Part shown: in pieces, positions 1-9,700 of the stretch
Position numbering within the stretch: the first letter of the stretch is position 1
Layout: each line of letters begins with the position of its first letter
Source of the DNA: an uncultured Coprococcus sp.
Lineage (GTDB): Bacteria > Bacillota > Clostridia > Lachnospirales > Lachnospiraceae
DNA: 35,518 nt
Direction: 5' to 3'
Assembly: GCA_900548215.1 (NCBI GenBank)
Contig: URJI01000017.1
Location: 1 to 35,518 of the forward strand
Notes under the pieces: generated by a model
Seen by the model: only the letters and a program-made list of their open reading frames with translations
Database searches by the model: none
Told to the model about the DNA's origin: nothing
Position numbers and translations under genes: made by a program

Positions 1-2
1 CC

Positions 3-905
3 GGTGCGAGACACTGTCAGATAGCAGAACTTGCAGCCATGATATCCATGGTAGCTTATGTCCGTTATTGGGGGCAGAAGCCGGTTGCTTTGGTCATTGT
101 TACAGAGCGGAGTGTTATAGCACATGAGATTGCTGCTCTCATAAAACGCTTGTTTAGATATATACCGGACTCAAGTGTGAGAAGAACCGGTGCAAACAGC
201 AGAATATATAAGATGGAGATAAATGATCCGGTTATGGTTGACAATATATTGCTCACTCTCAAGATTGAAAATGACCGGATAATGACAGGAAAGATTCTTT
301 GTCAGAACATGAAGGTCAGCCGGCTTGATCTGAGGCAGGATTGCTGCCGGAGGGCTTATGTGAAGGGGGTTTTCATGACCTCAGGATCAATTAGTGATCC
401 GAATAAAGGATACCATCTTGAAATTGTGTGTGTGAATAAAGGCCGGGCTGAGTTTATACAGGAAATTATAAATGACTTTGGCGTTGTCTCCAGGATAATA
501 CAGCGTAAAAAATATAGCGTAGTGTATTTGAAAGACGGCGAAATGATAGTTGAGATGCTTGGAATTATGGGCGCACATATATCTCTTATGGATATGGAAA
601 ATATCCGTATAAAGAAGGATATACGAAATAAAATAAACAGACGTGTGAACTGTGAGGCCGCAAATCTGAATAAGACGGTAAGCGCTGCTGTGAAGCAGAT
701 GAATGATATCAATTACATAATAGAGACAAAGGGCATAGATTTTCTCCCTGAGGGACTTCAGGAATTGGCTGTCGCAAGATTGGAGAATGAGGATGCCACT
801 TTGAAGGAATTAGGCGAGATGATGAATCCTCCGCTTGGCAAATCGGGGGTTAATCATAGATTAAGAAAAATAAGTGAAATCGCAGAAGAAATGCGGGGCT
901 ATTGA
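3..905 (+). CDS. whiA: DNA-binding protein WhiA, 5' end outside the window
   Basis: The reading frame is open from base 3 to a TGA/TAA cluster after 'RKISEIAEEMRGY', so the gene begins before the window; the ATG at 39 is internal. WhiA is a homing-endonuclease-like (LAGLIDADG-derived) protein with a C-terminal helix-turn-helix, conserved in Gram-positive bacteria and linked to sporulation, division or chromosome biology. Seen here: the N-terminal part with 'HCQIAELAAMISM', the 'CCRRAYVKGVFMTSGSISDP' stretch (a second copy of the LAGLIDADG-like core), and the C-terminal helix-turn-helix with 'LKELGEMMNPPLGKSGVNHR', the WhiA signature. The Crh-like gene follows after 19 bases, the same order as whiA-crh in Bacillus subtilis, which supports the call. 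About 300 codons are visible, so only a short N-terminal piece is missing. Confidence 0.95.
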   Translation, partial: GARHCQIAELAAMISMVAYVRYWGQKPVALVIVTERSVIAHEIAALIKRLFRYIPDSSVRRTGANSRIYKMEINDPVMVDNILLTLKIENDRIMTGKILCQNMKVSRLDLRQDCCRRAYVKGVFMTSGSISDPNKGYHLEIVCVNKGRAEFIQEIINDFGVVSRIIQRKKYSVVYLKDGEMIVEMLGIMGAHISLMDMENIRIKKDIRNKINRRVNCEAANLNKTVSAAVKQMNDINYIIETKGIDFLPEGLQELAVARLENEDATLKELGEMMNPPLGKSGVNHRLRKISEIAEEMRGY

Positions 906-924
906 TAAGCCCGAGGAGGATGTA

Positions 925-1182
925 ATGATCGAAAAGACAGTTGTAGTATCAATGATGGGAGAAGCAGAGGAAAGGCCTGTAGCTGTACTTGTGCAGGTGG
1001 CAAGTCAGTATGACAGCAAGATATATCTTGTGACAGGTGACAAAAAGATCAATGCAAAGAGTATTATGGGAATGATGAGTATGAATTTTGCAAATGGCAG
1101 CGAGATAACCATAGCAGCTGATGGTCAGGACGAGGAAGCCGCAGTGAATGCACTTGCAGATTATCTCACAAAAAACAAATAA
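925..1182 (+). CDS. crh: HPr-family protein, Crh-like (no His15)
   Basis: An 85-residue HPr-fold protein. Aligned by eye with HPr of B. subtilis, residue 46 is Ser inside 'NAKSIMGMMSM', the site used by HPr kinase, but the PTS active-site His15 is Glu ('GEAEERPVAVL'; Arg17 and Pro18 are kept). It therefore should not carry phosphate from enzyme I to sugars and is more likely regulatory, like Crh, which has Gln15 and acts with CcpA. The start ATG at 925 is chosen because 'GAGGAGG' lies just upstream and the protein then lines up with HPr residue 1; an upstream ATG at 874 would add 17 non-homologous residues and overlap whiA. It follows whiA closely, the classic crh position. Glu at 15 could mimic a phospho-His charge; that is inference. 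Confidence 0.85.
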   Translation: MIEKTVVVSMMGEAEERPVAVLVQVASQYDSKIYLVTGDKKINAKSIMGMMSMNFANGSEITIAADGQDEEAAVNALADYLTKNK

Positions 1183-1266
1183 AATATGATGTGAACAGAT
1201 ATGTTGCCTGTATTGTAGAGTGTAGCTGAATACAGGAAAATGGCATATGATAAATTGGTAAATTTA

Positions 1267-1295
1267 TTGCAGGAGTTGTATGTATGTGGTAGAAT
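1267..1295 (+). promoter_or_regulatory. Sigma-A-type promoter for the Sel1 protein
   Basis: A -35 box TTGCAG (1267-1272), a 17-base spacer and a -10 box TAGAAT (1290-1295) preceded by TGG, an extended -10. Transcription would start near 1302, about 30 bases before the ATG at 1332. Read by eye only. Confidence 0.55.
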
Positions 1296-1331
1296 ATATT
1301 TATCAATGGACATTTGTCGGAGGAACAGGAT

Positions 1332-4052
1332 ATGGGATTTTTTGACGGATTATTAAAGAAGATACCATTCGTATCCAGATTTTCCAAGAGAAAAGAACCT
1401 GTTAACAATGTGGAGCTTCAGTACAACAAGGCTATGAATCTCATGGATAATGGTGATGCTGAGGAGTCTGTGACCATATTGGAGCAGGTGGCGGATATTG
1501 GAATCATGGATGCGCAATATAAGTCATATGGGGATGACGCTCTTCTTGCACTTGCAGAGTTCTATGAAAAAGGTAAATATCGCAATGCTGTTGTGGATGT
1601 TGATCTTAACAGAGCGACAAAGTATTACGAGAAGTACGTAAATCAGAACCATGACGGGGATGTTATATTCAAGCTCGCCAAGATGCTTCTTGAAGTTCAG
1701 AATTTTTCTAAAGCTATCAAGTATTATGAATTGGCTGCTACAGAGTATGGAATAAAGGCTGCATATATGAACCTCGGCTCAATATATGAGAGTGGACTTA
1801 ACCGTGTGGATGAGTATGGCAATAAGAGTGACTATGTGGTGCCTGTAGACCTTGAGAAGGCTATGATGTGGTATAAGAAACTTGCTGATACCGGAGATGC
1901 TAAGGCAAAGGCGTCATATGAGCGTGTTGAGTATATGAGTACTCATGGCGATAGCCTGGAGTTTGAGGAGAAGGACAAGCTTTATACGGATATAGCGGAG
2001 GCCAGAAAGGCGAAGGGCAAGGAGCCGCGCTACAAGGTTATTGAGGCGTCCAGACTTCAGTATCAGTATACATATGTCCATGATCAGGTTGAGGGATTTA
2101 TTCACAAACTGCCTAAGGGCTGGGTGAAGACTATCAACGAGTCAACAGGTGAGGAGTATTATGCTCCGAGTCTGACATATAAGGATTTTGCTATGTATGT
2201 ATATTATGATAGCGTTCCAAAGGATTCAAAGATGACTCTGGAGAACTATCTAAGATATTGTAATGATGCTTTTGATGAAGATATTCAGCTTAAGGCATAT
2301 GTTACAGAATATGCAGATGGTATATGCACAACATATTACCATAAGGATATGGAGAAGGGTATTGTGTCATTTGCATTCTATCATGGCAGAAGACTTGCGT
2401 GTATGAGATTTGTATGTGCTACGATGGAGATCATAGAGCAGTACGAGGAGATTATTTTTGAAACTGCTAACTCATTTGCCTTTGTAGATCCTACGCTTGC
2501 CAGTGAACACAGTGCAAACCGTAAGGATATGCAGTACTACAACGAGGCTATATACTGTTATTATCTCGAGGATTACGAGGGGGCTATGAGAGCTGCAAAG
2601 CAGGCTCTTAAGCTCGGAAGCATAAAGGCAAGTTACCTGCTTATAGAACTCTACTATGATGAGGACAGTCCGTATCGCGATGTGGAGAAGACTATAAGTT
2701 ATGCGAAACAGTTATTTGAGGCAACGAAGGATCCTGAATTGGCATTTCTTCTCGGTATAGTATACGATCAACAGCTTAAGGACTATGTCAAGGCTGTAAA
2801 TTGGTATGAGAACGCAGAAAGACTTGGACACAAGAGGGTTGCATTCTACCTTGGAAGAATATACTATTATGGTCTGCTTAGAACCAAGAGAGATGGAGTG
2901 AAAGCTCTGTCATATTTTAAGAAGGCAAGAGAGAATGGTATACAGGAGGCTGAGGGATATATTAAGGATCTTGAGGATCTCAAGGGAGAGGATCTTCAGA
3001 CTGCTATTGATAAATGGGAACGAGCAGTGGAGGCTGGAAGCGAGTCAGCAGCGATAAAGATTGCTATGATGAAGCAGAGGCAGATTTTCTATATTGCAAC
3101 ACCTTATGAGATTGAGAAAGCTTATTTGGAGGCTCTTGGGCTTGGAAGTGCTCAGGCTGGATATGAGCTTGGTAGAATTTATCAGCTACAGGAGAAACAG
3201 GATAACTATAAGGGTGAGATCAAGAGTATCAAGTATTTTGAGAAGGCATTCAATGCCAACTTTGATGACTGGGATAAGGAAAATCTGTTTAAGGTTATCA
3301 ATTATAAGGTTGAGAAGGGACTTCCACAAGATGAGGCTATCAAGCTCTATATAGAGAATGCCAGCATGGGTTATGTTCCTGCAATAGAAAAGCTTATATC
3401 GCTTGTGCCAACCACAACACAGCAGATATGGAGTTTGTATGATGCACTGATAGATCTTGCTGAGACAGGTGATGAGTCCGCAATAGTAGCAATGAACAAG
3501 CTAGAGATGAATTATGTTGATCTCATTCTTAGAGAACCTGCAAAGGGACAGAAAGTTGTGGAGAATAAGTTCTTCAGACTCTGTGTTCCGAAGGAGTGCA
3601 ACGCAGTTATCAACGATGAGGGCGGTACGATAAAGATGGCAGATTCTGTCGTTGAATTTGCTGTGGCAGAGATGCCGGTTAACGCTACTGCGGAACAGGA
3701 TTATCTGAAGATATACAAACTTATTGTGTCTGAATACCTTCCTGATGAGAATGCAGAGGTAATTATTGCAAACTCCAGAATGATAGGTTCAGCGATAAGG
3801 GCATCTAAGGATAATGTACATACATTCAGCATCTTGTTGATCAGCTCAAAAAATCAGTATATATTCAAGTTGAGTTCGAAGGATAGAAGACAGATGATGC
3901 AGTTCAAGGATGTGCTTATTGCTATAGCTAAGTCCTTGGTTGAGACTGGAGAGATATACAAAGCAACAGGTGATGATAAGAGGAACATTGGACTCGCATT
4001 CCTGTTGAAGACGAATGAGAGCGGCTTCCTTTCAATTGGAAAGGGAGAGTAA
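1332..4052 (+). CDS. Large Sel1/TPR-repeat protein with two beta-rich inserted domains
   Basis: A 906-residue soluble protein with no signal peptide or membrane segment. Helical Sel1-like repeats cover about residues 30-200 and 395-690, with units such as 'AFYLGRIYYYGLLR' and 'AGYELGRIYQLQ' followed by 'KSIKYFEKA'. Between and after them lie two non-repeat blocks, about 248-388 ('VEGFIHKLPKGWV' onward) and 740-870 ('ENKFFRLCVPKEC' onward), that both read like DcrB/PsbP-type alpha-beta domains and may be a duplication. Sel1 repeats mediate protein-protein contacts; no enzyme motif is visible, so the function is unknown. ATG 1332 is preferred over an in-frame TTG at 1314 because GGAGG sits 8 bases upstream. 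The gene has its own promoter and terminator, hence a single-gene unit. Confidence 0.8.
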   Translation: MGFFDGLLKKIPFVSRFSKRKEPVNNVELQYNKAMNLMDNGDAEESVTILEQVADIGIMDAQYKSYGDDALLALAEFYEKGKYRNAVVDVDLNRATKYYEKYVNQNHDGDVIFKLAKMLLEVQNFSKAIKYYELAATEYGIKAAYMNLGSIYESGLNRVDEYGNKSDYVVPVDLEKAMMWYKKLADTGDAKAKASYERVEYMSTHGDSLEFEEKDKLYTDIAEARKAKGKEPRYKVIEASRLQYQYTYVHDQVEGFIHKLPKGWVKTINESTGEEYYAPSLTYKDFAMYVYYDSVPKDSKMTLENYLRYCNDAFDEDIQLKAYVTEYADGICTTYYHKDMEKGIVSFAFYHGRRLACMRFVCATMEIIEQYEEIIFETANSFAFVDPTLASEHSANRKDMQYYNEAIYCYYLEDYEGAMRAAKQALKLGSIKASYLLIELYYDEDSPYRDVEKTISYAKQLFEATKDPELAFLLGIVYDQQLKDYVKAVNWYENAERLGHKRVAFYLGRIYYYGLLRTKRDGVKALSYFKKARENGIQEAEGYIKDLEDLKGEDLQTAIDKWERAVEAGSESAAIKIAMMKQRQIFYIATPYEIEKAYLEALGLGSAQAGYELGRIYQLQEKQDNYKGEIKSIKYFEKAFNANFDDWDKENLFKVINYKVEKGLPQDEAIKLYIENASMGYVPAIEKLISLVPTTTQQIWSLYDALIDLAETGDESAIVAMNKLEMNYVDLILREPAKGQKVVENKFFRLCVPKECNAVINDEGGTIKMADSVVEFAVAEMPVNATAEQDYLKIYKLIVSEYLPDENAEVIIANSRMIGSAIRASKDNVHTFSILLISSKNQYIFKLSSKDRRQMMQFKDVLIAIAKSLVETGEIYKATGDDKRNIGLAFLLKTNESGFLSIGKGE

Positions 4053-4076
4053 GTATAGGTCATTATGATCAATCAC

Positions 4077-4108
4077 AACCCGGAGGAAAAACTCCTCCGG
4101 GTTTTTTA
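4077..4108 (+). terminator. Rho-independent terminator after the Sel1 gene
   Basis: A 9-bp perfect stem, CCCGGAGGA (4079-4087) with TCCTCCGGG (4093-4101), loop AAAAC, followed by GTTTTTTAT. It separates the Sel1 gene from the module at 4142. Confidence 0.93.
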
Positions 4109-4141
4109 TCCTGGAATAAGTGAAAAGGAGTAGAGTAGGTT

Positions 4142-4633
4142 ATGCCTGGGTTGAATAAGAGAGAGATGACAAGCAAACCGCTAAGGATGGATTCGAGAAT
4201 GGCTCGTGATGTGGAGCGATTATCTACATATACCGGGTATTCACAGAATGAGATAATTCTTATGGCAATAAAGAGGTATCTCTTCGAGAATCGTGAGTAT
4301 TTTCTGAGAGATATGATTGAAGAAAAATGCATAAGAAGAATAGAGAGAGAAGTTTTAATTATGCGTGGCGAATGCAATTTGAATTTTGGAGATATGACAG
4401 TGGATTTCATGAAAGCAGAAAACACTGTCGACAGACAAGGATTATATGACGTCTGCATAACACTAAAAAATAAACTGGGTGAAATATTCTATAACGATAA
4501 TCAGCAGATAGATGTTGATGGGAAAGATTGGGAATACTATAAAGAATTTCTGTATGAGGTTGTCATGAAGTATATGGATATAGATGAACCCGCACTTAAA
4601 ACGTATTTCAGAGAAAAGTTCCTGTATGAATAG
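4142..4633 (+). CDS. Ribbon-helix-helix-like protein of unknown function
   Basis: A 163-residue charged protein. The N-terminal 45 residues ('KPLRMDSRMARDVERLS' then 'YSQNEIILMAIKRYLFE') have the strand-helix-helix pattern of Arc/MetJ-type DNA-binding or antitoxin proteins; the remaining 110 residues are not recognised. An AAGGAG-like site lies upstream, though spaced more widely than usual from the ATG. The next gene, an AAA/DUF4143 ATPase, starts about 11 bases after this stop, so the two are probably co-transcribed. The pairing recalls regulator/effector modules, but no toxin motif is seen. It could equally be a RHH protein that partners the ATPase. Function unknown. Confidence 0.7.
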   Translation: MPGLNKREMTSKPLRMDSRMARDVERLSTYTGYSQNEIILMAIKRYLFENREYFLRDMIEEKCIRRIEREVLIMRGECNLNFGDMTVDFMKAENTVDRQGLYDVCITLKNKLGEIFYNDNQQIDVDGKDWEYYKEFLYEVVMKYMDIDEPALKTYFREKFLYE

Positions 4634-4644
4634 AGGTGAGACAC

Positions 4645-5925
4645 TTGTTTAGAAATATTATGAATGATCTGGCTGCCTGGTATGAGACTGGTGCGGACAA
4701 GGTTGCTGTTGTGCGAGGAGGCAAATCTGTCGGAAAGACGTGGGCTGTTGCAGATTTTGCGATGGGTTTTTTCAAGGATCATATAATTATAGACATGTGC
4801 AAATATCCAGATTTTGCTGCATATGCAGCAAAAGAGAGAAGACCTGAGAAGATTCATGCCAAGCTAACAACATCCCTTGATAAGTATGATTTTAAGGACA
4901 AGCTTCTTATATTTGATAATGCGCAGGGCTGTGAGGGCTTGCTTCAGAATCTTGTTGGTTATAGCAGTTATAACAGAGAGTGCCGTATATGTATCATTGC
5001 GACTTCAGGAGGTCCTGTTCCAGGAGAAGAAGAGTGCAGGGATAACATAAGTGTATATGAAATGATGCCTATGACATTTGTAGAATTTTTGAAGGCTGGA
5101 AAGGGAAGAAAACTTTGTTCGTTTATAGAGAATAATAAGCTTTCACCTATGCCGGATGAGGTCAGGGATAGTGTTCAGTCTATGCTTGAGGTTTTCTTTG
5201 TAACTGGAGGTATGCCAGAGGCTGTTGAAGAGTATTATAAGACGGGTGATTTGAAAAGAGTTGATGTTGTATTGAAGTCTATACTTGACAGAATGGTAGG
5301 ATATCTGATAAACTCCACTCCGAAGAGGTATCTCACTAAAGTACTTGCAATATGGAATAGCATACCGGCACAGCTTACAAAAGAAAACAAGAAATTCATG
5401 TATGGCTATGTTGATCCCAAAGCCAGGGCAAGAGAGTATGAGGCTTCGGTTGACCAGATAGTGCGTATGGGTGTTGTCAGACAGGTATACAGAGTGAGGA
5501 ACGGAGTTCTCCCACTTGTGAAGCAGAAGGATGACAAGTCGTTTGAACTTTATCATCTTGATCACGGATTGCTCAGAGTTATGGCAGGGCTATTGGTTCA
5601 GGATATAGATAGAGAGAATGTTCTTGATATGATGGATGGCGTGATAGCTGAGCAGTATGCACTTTCGGAATTGTATATGAACAAAAGTGTTGGTGATCTG
5701 TATTTCTGGATATCATCTGCCACTGCAAAGGTTGATTTTGTGTATGAGGGTGATGGTGAAGTAATTCCTGTAGATGTACAGACAAGTCCGCATACCAAAG
5801 CACAGAGTTCGAGAGTGTTCAAGCAGAGATACAACAATCAGACATCTGTAAGGATATCTACAGATGATATGTTTGTGGATAAAGGATTGGTAAATATACC
5901 GCTATATGGAATCTGGTGTTTTTAA
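4645..5925 (+). CDS. AAA-type ATPase with DUF4143 C-terminal domain
   Basis: A 426-residue ATPase. Walker A 'GGKSVGKT' is at residues 25-32 and Walker B 'KLLIFDN' at about 86-92. The C-terminal third is DUF4143-like, with 'LYHLDHGLLRVMAG', 'EQYALSELYMNK' and the PD-(D/E)XK-like 'KVDFVYEGDGEVIPVDVQT'; the Lys usual in the last motif (EVK) is Gln here, so any nuclease activity is doubtful. The TTG at 4645 is preferred because GAGGTGAG lies about 5 bases upstream and a GTG at 4636 would bury it. Family members are common in gut bacteria and have no established role. It forms a module with the RHH-like gene upstream; tRNA-Thr follows 29 bases after the stop. Confidence 0.82.
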   Translation: MFRNIMNDLAAWYETGADKVAVVRGGKSVGKTWAVADFAMGFFKDHIIIDMCKYPDFAAYAAKERRPEKIHAKLTTSLDKYDFKDKLLIFDNAQGCEGLLQNLVGYSSYNRECRICIIATSGGPVPGEEECRDNISVYEMMPMTFVEFLKAGKGRKLCSFIENNKLSPMPDEVRDSVQSMLEVFFVTGGMPEAVEEYYKTGDLKRVDVVLKSILDRMVGYLINSTPKRYLTKVLAIWNSIPAQLTKENKKFMYGYVDPKARAREYEASVDQIVRMGVVRQVYRVRNGVLPLVKQKDDKSFELYHLDHGLLRVMAGLLVQDIDRENVLDMMDGVIAEQYALSELYMNKSVGDLYFWISSATAKVDFVYEGDGEVIPVDVQTSPHTKAQSSRVFKQRYNNQTSVRISTDDMFVDKGLVNIPLYGIWCF

Positions 5926-5954
5926 ATCCAGACATAGGCAGTGTTTTTATAGAT

Positions 5955-6027
<73 letters not shown>

Positions 6028-6035
6028 TATGGCTG

Positions 6036-6081
6036 ACACCCCGAAACCTAAGAGAAATCAAGGGTTCCGGGGTGTTTTTTC
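6036..6081 (+). terminator. Terminator after tRNA-Thr
   Basis: ACACCCCGAAACC (from 6036) pairs with GGTTCCGGGGTGT (to 6075) with one mismatch and a loop of about 13 bases, followed by TTTTT. It ends the tRNA transcript. Confidence 0.88.
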
Positions 6082-6098
6082 ATAAGGAGGGATGATGG

Positions 6099-6644
6099 AT
6101 GGAAGCGCCCGGATGGTATAAACATCTGAAAACGATAAACAGACATAAAAAAATGGTTATGAAGAATTGTTTCAAATGTGGCATGTACAAGCAGGGGCTG
6201 CTTCATGATCTGTCGAAATATTCCTGGACGGAGTTCTCGGTCGGAGCAAAGTATTATCAGGGGAACAGGAGTCCGAATGATGCAGAGAGAGAAGATAAGG
6301 GGTATTCAAGCGCATGGCTTCACCATAAGGGAAGAAATAAGCATCACCTTGAGTATTGGATAGATTACAGTCTGGATAAGAGCAACAGACAGCTTGTTGG
6401 AATGAGGATGCCTGAGAGATATGTAGTGGAGATGTTCTGCGACAGGATTGCAGCAAGCAAGAACTACAATGGAGATAAGTATAGTGATTCATTTCCTCTG
6501 GAGTATTATATGAAGGGAAGATCTAGAGATATGCTGCATCCTGAGTCAGCAGTACTTCTGGAACAGCTGCTTCATATGCTGGCTGAAAAGGGAGAGGATT
6601 ACACATTTGATTATATAAGGCGGGAAATACTGCACAATAAATAA
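6099..6644 (+). CDS. DUF5662 family protein
   Basis: A 181-residue soluble protein with features of DUF5662: 'LLHDLSKYSWTEF' near residues 35-47, 'YYQGNRSP', then 'AWLHHKGRNKHHLEYW'. The His/Asp spacing (HD, later HH and HH) resembles metal-binding HD-like folds. Some databases mislabel relatives as catalase; nothing here supports that. ATG 6099 is chosen over out-of-frame ATGs at 6092 and 6095; AAGGAGG lies 8 bases upstream. It lies between tRNA-Thr and dnaE, 64 bases before the dnaE start, and may be co-transcribed with dnaE. Biochemical role unknown. Confidence 0.8.
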   Translation: MEAPGWYKHLKTINRHKKMVMKNCFKCGMYKQGLLHDLSKYSWTEFSVGAKYYQGNRSPNDAEREDKGYSSAWLHHKGRNKHHLEYWIDYSLDKSNRQLVGMRMPERYVVEMFCDRIAASKNYNGDKYSDSFPLEYYMKGRSRDMLHPESAVLLEQLLHMLAEKGEDYTFDYIRREILHNK

Positions 6645-6708
6645 CGAAGGATACACAGTTTGACAGACAGGTGCTTTGCATCTGCTATATGCACAATGGA
6701 GGGTTGTA

Positions 6709-9700
6709 ATGGAGTTTACACATTTGCATGTCCATACCGGATACAGTCTGCTGGATGGTGCGGCTAAGATAAAAGAACTGGTTCACAGAGCAAAAGAACT
6801 GGGGTATGATTCCCTGGCTATAACAGACCATGGAGTCATGTATGGTGTCATAGAATTTTATGAGGCGTGTCACGCTGAGGGAATAAAGCCGATACTTGGG
6901 TGTGAGGTATATGTGAGTCCAGGATCAAGGTTCGACAGGGAGACTGGGAAAGGTGATGACAGGTATTATCATCTGGTCTTACTTGCTGAAAACGACAAAG
7001 GATATCATAATCTCTCTAAGATAGTCACACGGGGATTCACCGAGGGATTTTATTATAAACCAAGAGTGGATATGGAAGTGCTTGAGAAATACCATGAAGG
7101 CATAATTGCACTTTCAGCCTGCCTGGCGGGGGAAGTGGCAGTGAACCTCAGGAAGGGAAATTACGATGAGGCACGTGAGACTGCTATCAGATACAGGAAT
7201 GTATTTGGAGCGGACAACTATTTCCTTGAGATGCAGGATCATGGTATACCGGAACAGTCCACAGTCAACGCAGGAGTCATGAGGCTTTCAAAGGAACTCG
7301 GTATACCGATGGTTGTCACGAACGATTCACATTATATATATGCGGAGGACTGGGAGGCTCATGACGTTCTTCTCTGTATACAGACAAACCGTAAAGTTCA
7401 GGATGAGAACAGAATGCGGTATACAGGCGGACAGTATTATCTGAAATCCAAAGAGGAGATGGCAGAGCTTTTCCCTTATGCGCTTGAGGCATTGGAAAAT
7501 ACGCACAAGATAGCGGAGAGATGCAACGTAAATATAGTATTTGGAGAACAGAAGGTGCCGAGATTCGACGTGCCTGAGGGATATACAGCAGAGGAATATC
7601 TTGAGAAGCTGGTGTATGAGGGTATGGAGAAAAAGTATGGGATTTCATTTGCAGACAGTGGGAAGTTCCATGAGGGCGATAAAGGATATGATGTGCGATC
7701 CAGAATAGACTACGAGCTGTCTGTCATAAAGAGCATGGGATTTGTGGATTATTTTCTCATAGTGTGGGATTTTATCCATTTTGCAAAGACGCATGGGATT
7801 GCGGTTGGTCCGGGACGAGGCTCAGCGGTTGGAAGTGTGGTGGCATACTGCCTGGATATCACAGCGATAGAACCGATGAAGTACAATCTGCTGTTTGAAC
7901 GATTCCTTAATCCTGAGCGAGTGTCCATGCCGGATATTGATATAGATTTCTGCTATATAAGGAGGCAGGAGGTTATAGATTATTGTGTGAAGAAATATGG
8001 TGAGGAGTGTGTTACACAGATCATAGCCTACCAGACAATGGGTGCTAGAAACGTTATCAGGGATGTGGGACGCGCCATGGATCTCCCGTATTCTCTATGT
8101 GATGCCCTTGCAAAAGCAATCCCTGCAGAAAAGGACATGACCATCGATATAGCGCTTAAGACTAGCAAGGATTTTCAGGATATGTATAACAGCTCTGACG
8201 ATATCAAGAAGCTGGTTGATATAGCAAAGAAGCTAGAGGGACTTCCTAGAAATGCAGGAATGCATGCGGCGGGCGTCGTTATAGGCAGAGAGGCAATAGA
8301 GGAGTATGCACCGCTTTCGGTTGGTGCCGAGGGTGCGGTGGTCACTCAGTTTGAGAAGAATACAGTCGAGCATCTTGGAATGCTCAAGATGGATTTTCTG
8401 GGACTTAGAACAGCGACTGTGATACAGGATACAGTGAAGCTTATAAAAGAAACCACAGGAAAAGATCTGGATATTGACAACATAGATTATGATGATCCGA
8501 ACATACTTGGACTTATGAGCCAGGGAAAAACTGAGGGCATGTTCCAGCTTGAAAGTCAGGGTATGAAGAATTTCATGATGAAACTGAAACCCCAGAGTCT
8601 GGATGATGTCATAGCCGGTGTGGCGCTTTTCAGACCCGGTCCGATGCAGTTCATAGATGACTACATACGTGGAAAAGAGAACCGCAGTCTGGTCACATAT
8701 GACACACCGGAACTTGAGGAGATACTTGAGCCAACATATGGCTGTATCATTTACCAGGAGCAGGTCATGCAGATCGTAATGAAGCTCGCAGGATACACGC
8801 TTGGACGAAGTGATCTTGTTAGACGTGCAATGGCTAAGAAGAAACCAGAAGAGATGGAGAAGGAGCGTAAGAACTTTGTATATGGAAACAAGGAATTGAA
8901 CGTTCCCGGATGTGTGGCAAATGGAATATCCGAAGATGTGGCAAATAAGATTTTTGACGAGATGACAAAATTTGCTGAGTACGCATTCAACAAGTCTCAT
9001 TCAGTGGCGTATGCGGTTCTGGCAGCGCAGACGGCATATCTCAAATATTACTATCCAGTTGAGTTCATGGCGGCTCTCATGTCGTCGGTTCTGGACAACA
9101 ATGGCAAGGTTGCAAAATATATAAGCGTCTGCAGACAGATGGGAGTTCAGATTCTGCCACCAGATATAAATGAAGGCGTTGCAAAGTTCTCCATAAGTGA
9201 CGGCAAGATAAGATATGGACTCTCTGGCATAAAGAGTGTCGGTGCAGCTGTCATAGACCGTGTGGTGCAGGAGAGGGAAAAGAATGGCGCATTTAAAGAC
9301 CTGCGTGATTTCTTAACAAGAATGCCGGCTAAGGATACAAATAAGAAGACAGTCGAGGCTCTTATAGAGAGCGGCGCATTTGACGGTATGGGAGCGAACA
9401 GGCGTCAGATGCTTATGGCTCTTCCTGCTATATCAGATGCTGCAGCTAGAGAGCGCAAGAACAGAGAATCTGGGCAGATGTCTCTGTTTGATTTCATGGG
9501 TGACGAGTTTGCGGAGAGTGTACAGGTACCATACCCGGATGTGGAGGAGTATCCGGATACAGAGAAGTTGTCGCTTGAAAAAGCTGTGGTCGGTGTATAT
9601 ATATCGGGGCATCCGTTGGAGAAATTTACAGACCTTATGCGAAGAATGTGTACTGCGCAGTCCACGGAATTTGTTGTGGAGGAAGAGGATGGCAGTGATG

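Noticed and set aside
1207..1236. Inverted repeat CCTGTATT/AATACAGG as terminator of the whiA-crh unit
   Set aside because: Loop of 14 bases and no T tract after it (AAAATGG), so termination is not supported.
8233..9000. 255-codon ORF on the minus strand inside dnaE
   Set aside because: Antisense shadow of a highly conserved gene; Cys/His/Ser-rich nonsense, no ribosome-binding site or family resemblance.
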